Positions 61,937-64,000 of a DNA stretch of 64,000 nucleotides are shown one piece after another. The notes beneath the pieces are model-generated. The model saw only the letters and a program-made list of their open reading frames with translations, searched no databases and was not told the DNA's origin. The position numbers were made by a program, and so were the translations under genes. Where the stretch lies: contig NZ_SMKL01000006.1 of NCBI RefSeq assembly GCF_004348545.1, forward strand, positions 62,001-126,000, in the 5' to 3' direction. Position 1 is the first letter of the stretch, and each line of letters starts with the position of its first letter. Source of the DNA: Jiangella ureilytica. Its GTDB lineage: Bacteria; Actinomycetota; Actinomycetes; Jiangellales; Jiangellaceae.

Positions 61937-62025
61937 CCCACCGAGTTGATCGTGCAGTCACCGCGGCATCGCCGTCGGATTCGCCCGATCGACTCCGCAC
62001 TCTCTCCGAGATCAACTCTGGTGGG
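61937..62025. repeat. 89-bp intergenic element bounded by inverted repeats
   Basis: The left arm CCCACCGAGTTGATC (61937-61951) pairs with the right arm GATCAACTCTGGTGGG (62010-62025), with one unpaired base, around a ~58-bp centre. It sits between the convergent PHP-hydrolase gene and the broken gene on the minus strand; the right arm overlaps the latter's stop codon. It could act as a terminator or be a small dispersed palindromic repeat. Confidence 0.6.
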
Positions 62026-62765
62026 CGGCGGCCTCGCGGTAGGCGGCCGTCAGCAGCCGGAGCACTTCGGCGACGTCGTCGGACCTGATGTAGTTGCCGG
62101 CGCCGATCTGGCTCGGGAACCGCTCGTCCAGCTCGCGGAGGGTGGCCGGAGCCTCCTGCTGGACCACCGAGCGGAACGGCGACACGAATCCGGCGTTCTC
62201 GTTCCAGAGCGTGACCAGGCCGCGTCGCTGACCGCGGATGTGGACCCGCAGGATCCAGCGCTCGCGTCCCGCGGCGGTGTGGAGGGTGGCGAGCCCCTGC
62301 GCGTCGAGGTCGATCGCCCAGGTCACCAGTTGCTGGAGGAACGGCCGGCGCTCTCTCGAGACGGTGTCGATGGACGTCGCGAAAACCTGCGGGCCGTCCG
62401 TCACCACGGGTTTCCGGTGACGGCGTACGCGCGGCCGGTGGCAGCTCGTCGATGGCGCGGTCCGGCTCGATCAGCTGCGGGACCTGCACCCGACGCCCGC
62501 CGAGGTCGTAGGCGGTGACGGTGACGAGGTCGAGGTCGAGCCGGTCGTTGCTGACGTCCTGCAGGTAGCCGACCAGCTCGATCAGCTCGGGCGGCGCCGT
62601 GTCGATGACGACGACGCAGCGCAGCCTGCCTTCGTCGAGCGCCGCTGCCAGCGCCGCCTGGAACGCCTCGTCGTCGAACGCCGGGTCGTCGGCCGCCCTG
62701 TCCGCTGCCTCGACGAGGTCGTGCAGCTCCTGCTCGAGCGCGAACCGCGCCGGCTCGAAACTGGA
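62012..62765 (-). pseudogene. Unrecognised gene, 5'-truncated and frameshifted
   Basis: The first recognisable frame (from about 62760 leftwards) reads FEPARFALEQELHDLVEAAD, LRCVVVIDTAPPELIELVG and DLVTVTAYDLGGRRVQVPQL. Near 62410-62420 it shifts into a second frame reading VVTDGPQVFATSIDTVSRER and continues to AAYREAAAHQS-stop. Neither part has a convincing start; the second could begin at a GTG at 62407, giving 131 residues. The 5' end is cut exactly where an 18-bp inverted repeat begins (62766). I do not recognise the family. Confidence 0.55.
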
Positions 62766-62813
62766 ATGGTTGAGGGATCAGTGCCGCCAGGGCGACACCG
62801 ATCCCTCAACCAT
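62766..62813. repeat. Inverted repeat with 18-bp arms
   Basis: ATGGTTGAGGGATCAGTG (62766-62783) and CACCGATCCCTCAACCAT (62796-62813) are complementary with one mismatch around a 12-bp loop. It lies 56 bp beyond the TetR stop and at the truncated 5' end of the broken gene. It may be the TetR terminator or the end of a lost mobile segment. Confidence 0.8.
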
Positions 62814-62869
62814 CGCGCCCAGCGTCCGGTGGCGAGCCTCTCATGGCTGTGCCTGGACTCCCGCGGCCA

Positions 62870-63436
62870 TCATTCCCGGGGCGAGACGCCGTGGCGGAAG
62901 ATGCGCACCGCGGTCTCGGCGGCCTTGTGTCGCGGCAGCGTCCCGGCCGCCACGGACTCGGCCGTGACGTAGATGAGGGCGTACATGACGCTCATCGCGA
63001 AGGTGGGGTCGATGTCGGGGTCCAACTCGCCGTCGCGCTGGGCGGCGCGGATGAGGTCGAGCAGGCCGTCGTCATCGTCGGAGGTCCAGTGCGGGTTGCC
63101 GACGAAGCGGGTGGGGTCGCTGAAGAGGAAGAGGATCTGGTCGGCGAGGTCGACGATGGCGCCCATGATGTTCTCGACCGTCTCCATGGCGGTGCTGGAT
63201 ACCGCGAGCGCCCCGTTCCAGGCCTCTCCCAGCCGCGCCTGCGAGTCGATGAGCAGTGCGTCGATGAGGGCCTGGCGCTCGGGGAAGTAGCGGTGCAGAG
63301 TGCTGCGGCTGACGTCGGCGCGGTCGGCAATGTCGCCGAGGGACGCGGAGAAGTCGCGGGCCCAGACCGAGGCGGCGGCCTCGAGGATGGCCCGCCGCGT
63401 GCGCTGCCGCACTCCGGAGTCGGCCGTCGTCGTCAC
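62870..63436 (-). CDS. TetR-family transcriptional regulator
   Basis: A 188-residue regulator. The N-terminal HTH reads RRAILEAAASVWARDF then LGDIADRADVSRSTLHRYFPER; the C-terminal ligand domain is helical. The GTG at 63436 is the only start near the family N-terminus. It is divergent from an ABC exporter gene, and a dyad that overlaps that gene's promoter (63486-63507) is its likely operator. It probably represses the exporter until a drug-like ligand binds. Confidence 0.88.
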   Translation of the reverse strand: MTTTADSGVRQRTRRAILEAAASVWARDFSASLGDIADRADVSRSTLHRYFPERQALIDALLIDSQARLGEAWNGALAVSSTAMETVENIMGAIVDLADQILFLFSDPTRFVGNPHWTSDDDDGLLDLIRAAQRDGELDPDIDPTFAMSVMYALIYVTAESVAAGTLPRHKAAETAVRIFRHGVSPRE

Positions 63437-63480
63437 GCCCGCTTACATTACAGCACTCCACCATAATAGAACATGTCCGC

Positions 63481-63509
63481 TTGAAAATGAGACATTGCTG
63501 TGTCATTAT
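63481..63509 (+). promoter_or_regulatory. Exporter promoter with embedded TetR-type operator
   Basis: -35 TTGAAA (63481-63486), 17 bp, -10 CATTAT (63504-63509), with the exporter ATG at 63516, so the transcript is probably leaderless. The dyad AATGAGACA-TTGC-TGTGTCATT (63486-63507; 8 of 9 arm positions) covers the spacer and much of both boxes. Confidence 0.78.
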
Positions 63510-63515
63510 CGGTCC

Positions 63516-64000
63516 ATGAGCGCCCCATACGGCCCGCCCGCCGAGGACCGTCCGACCTCCGACGTCCCGACCAAGGACAAGGTCCGGCTGCTCTGGAGCT
63601 ACGCCCGCCCGCACAAGCGCATCCTGATCATCGGGCTGTTGCTGGGGCTGCTCGGCACCGGCGCGGAGCTCGTCACCCCGCTCGTCACCAAAGAGGTCCT
63701 CGACGGGCTCGAGGTACAAGCCTCGCTCCGGGGACCGGTCACCCTCCTCGGCGTCCTGCTGGTCGCGGGCGCCGTCATCGGGCTGGTGCAGGCGATCCTG
63801 CTGGGGACCCTGGCCGAGCGGATCATCCTCGCCGCCCGCACCGGCATGGTCCGGCACCTGCTGCGCACGAAGGTCACCGAGCTCGGCACCCGCAGCGCCG
63901 GCGAGATGGTCACCCGGGTCACGTCCGACACCATGCTGATCCGCGAGGCCACGACGTCCAGCATCGTCAACGCCGTCAACGGCCTGGTGGGCCTCGTCGG
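63516..64000 (+). CDS. ABC exporter half-transporter, N-terminal membrane domain (continues beyond window)
   Basis: The first ~161 residues are present. A polar N-terminus (PTKDKVRLLWSYARPHKR) leads into transmembrane helices ILIIGLLLGLLGTGAELVTPL and LLGVLLVAGAVIGLVQAILLG (in part). The AARTGMVRHLLRTKVTEL and GEMVTRVTSDT pattern of type-I ABC exporters follows. The ATPase domain is outside the window. The divergent TetR gene and its operator point to induced drug or metabolite efflux. Confidence 0.88.
   Translation, partial: MSAPYGPPAEDRPTSDVPTKDKVRLLWSYARPHKRILIIGLLLGLLGTGAELVTPLVTKEVLDGLEVQASLRGPVTLLGVLLVAGAVIGLVQAILLGTLAERIILAARTGMVRHLLRTKVTELGTRSAGEMVTRVTSDTMLIREATTSSIVNAVNGLVGLV

Overview
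The window is very GC-rich with strong third-position GC bias, GTG/TTG starts, many 1-8 bp start/stop overlaps and some apparently leaderless genes. Together with a SARP-type regulator, a LigD polymerase-domain protein, DrrAB-type and UgpC-type transporters, this points to a chromosomal segment of a high-GC actinomycete. The genus cannot be fixed from this window. I found no tRNA, rRNA, transposase, phage gene or CRISPR array. By eye, 4.7-8.4, 19.2-21.6 and 23.7-28.3 kb are less GC-rich than the rest.

Layout. 0-2.4 kb (-): Gfo/Idh/MocA oxidoreductase, threonine-synthase-like PLP enzyme and M14-like deacylase in one overlapping operon. 2.4-8.4 kb (+): two NTF2/SnoaL-like proteins, an extended SDR, and a Dpp/Opp-type binding protein with its two permeases. 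8.6-19 kb (-): an overlapping operon for a legionaminate-type amino sugar (NeuC/LegG-, LegB-, LegC-, NeuD/LegH- and PtmA-like proteins) joined to a thiamine-diphosphate enzyme, an acyl-CoA dehydrogenase and two MaoC-type hydratase halves. 19.2-23.5 kb: a serine hydrolase and an operon of KAS III, 3-hydroxyacyl-CoA dehydrogenase and a PapA/condensation-type acyltransferase. 23.7-29.1 kb: a decaying catabolic region (N,N-dimethylformamidase-like, Eis-like, MaoC, CaiB and CitE remnants). 29.2-31 kb (-): the two ATPases missing from the Dpp-type transporter. 31.2-34.8 kb: two small XRE regulators, a CBS plus nucleotidyltransferase protein (PtmE-like) and an XRE-wHTH-MNT-HEPN fusion. 34.8-40.2 kb: AraC pair, tryptophanase, XRE regulator and a cobalamin radical-SAM enzyme resembling tryptophan 2-C-methyltransferase. 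40.2-50.4 kb: cold-shock protein, LigD-type polymerase, aldose epimerase, M3 peptidase, beta-lactamase-fold protein, SARP regulator. 50.4-55.5 kb: DrrAB-type exporter and three related membrane proteins of unknown function. 55.5-62 kb: HutC/DasR-type GntR regulator, a complete carbohydrate ABC importer and a PHP-type hydrolase. 62-64 kb: a broken gene, a TetR regulator and the start of an ABC exporter.

How the parts connect. Four promoters (three at 2.4-4.8 kb, one at 31.1 kb) have the same structure: a -35 box, a 17-bp spacer, a -10 box, then a TGAAA-N6-TTYCA inverted repeat 2-4 bp downstream. This ties the SnoaL/SDR/Dpp genes to the distant Dpp ATPases, so the importer looks like one system later split by about 20 kb. 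Inside the gap lie two operons, and just outside it the PtmE-like gene, that share a different upstream element (core AAKTCGTCCYCTGC). I infer one biosynthetic cluster making an acylated amino sugar. No NeuB/LegI synthase is visible; a ThDP enzyme with an unusual N-terminal extension heads the operon instead. A SnoaL-like remnant directly abutting neuC suggests where the biosynthetic block entered the catabolic locus.
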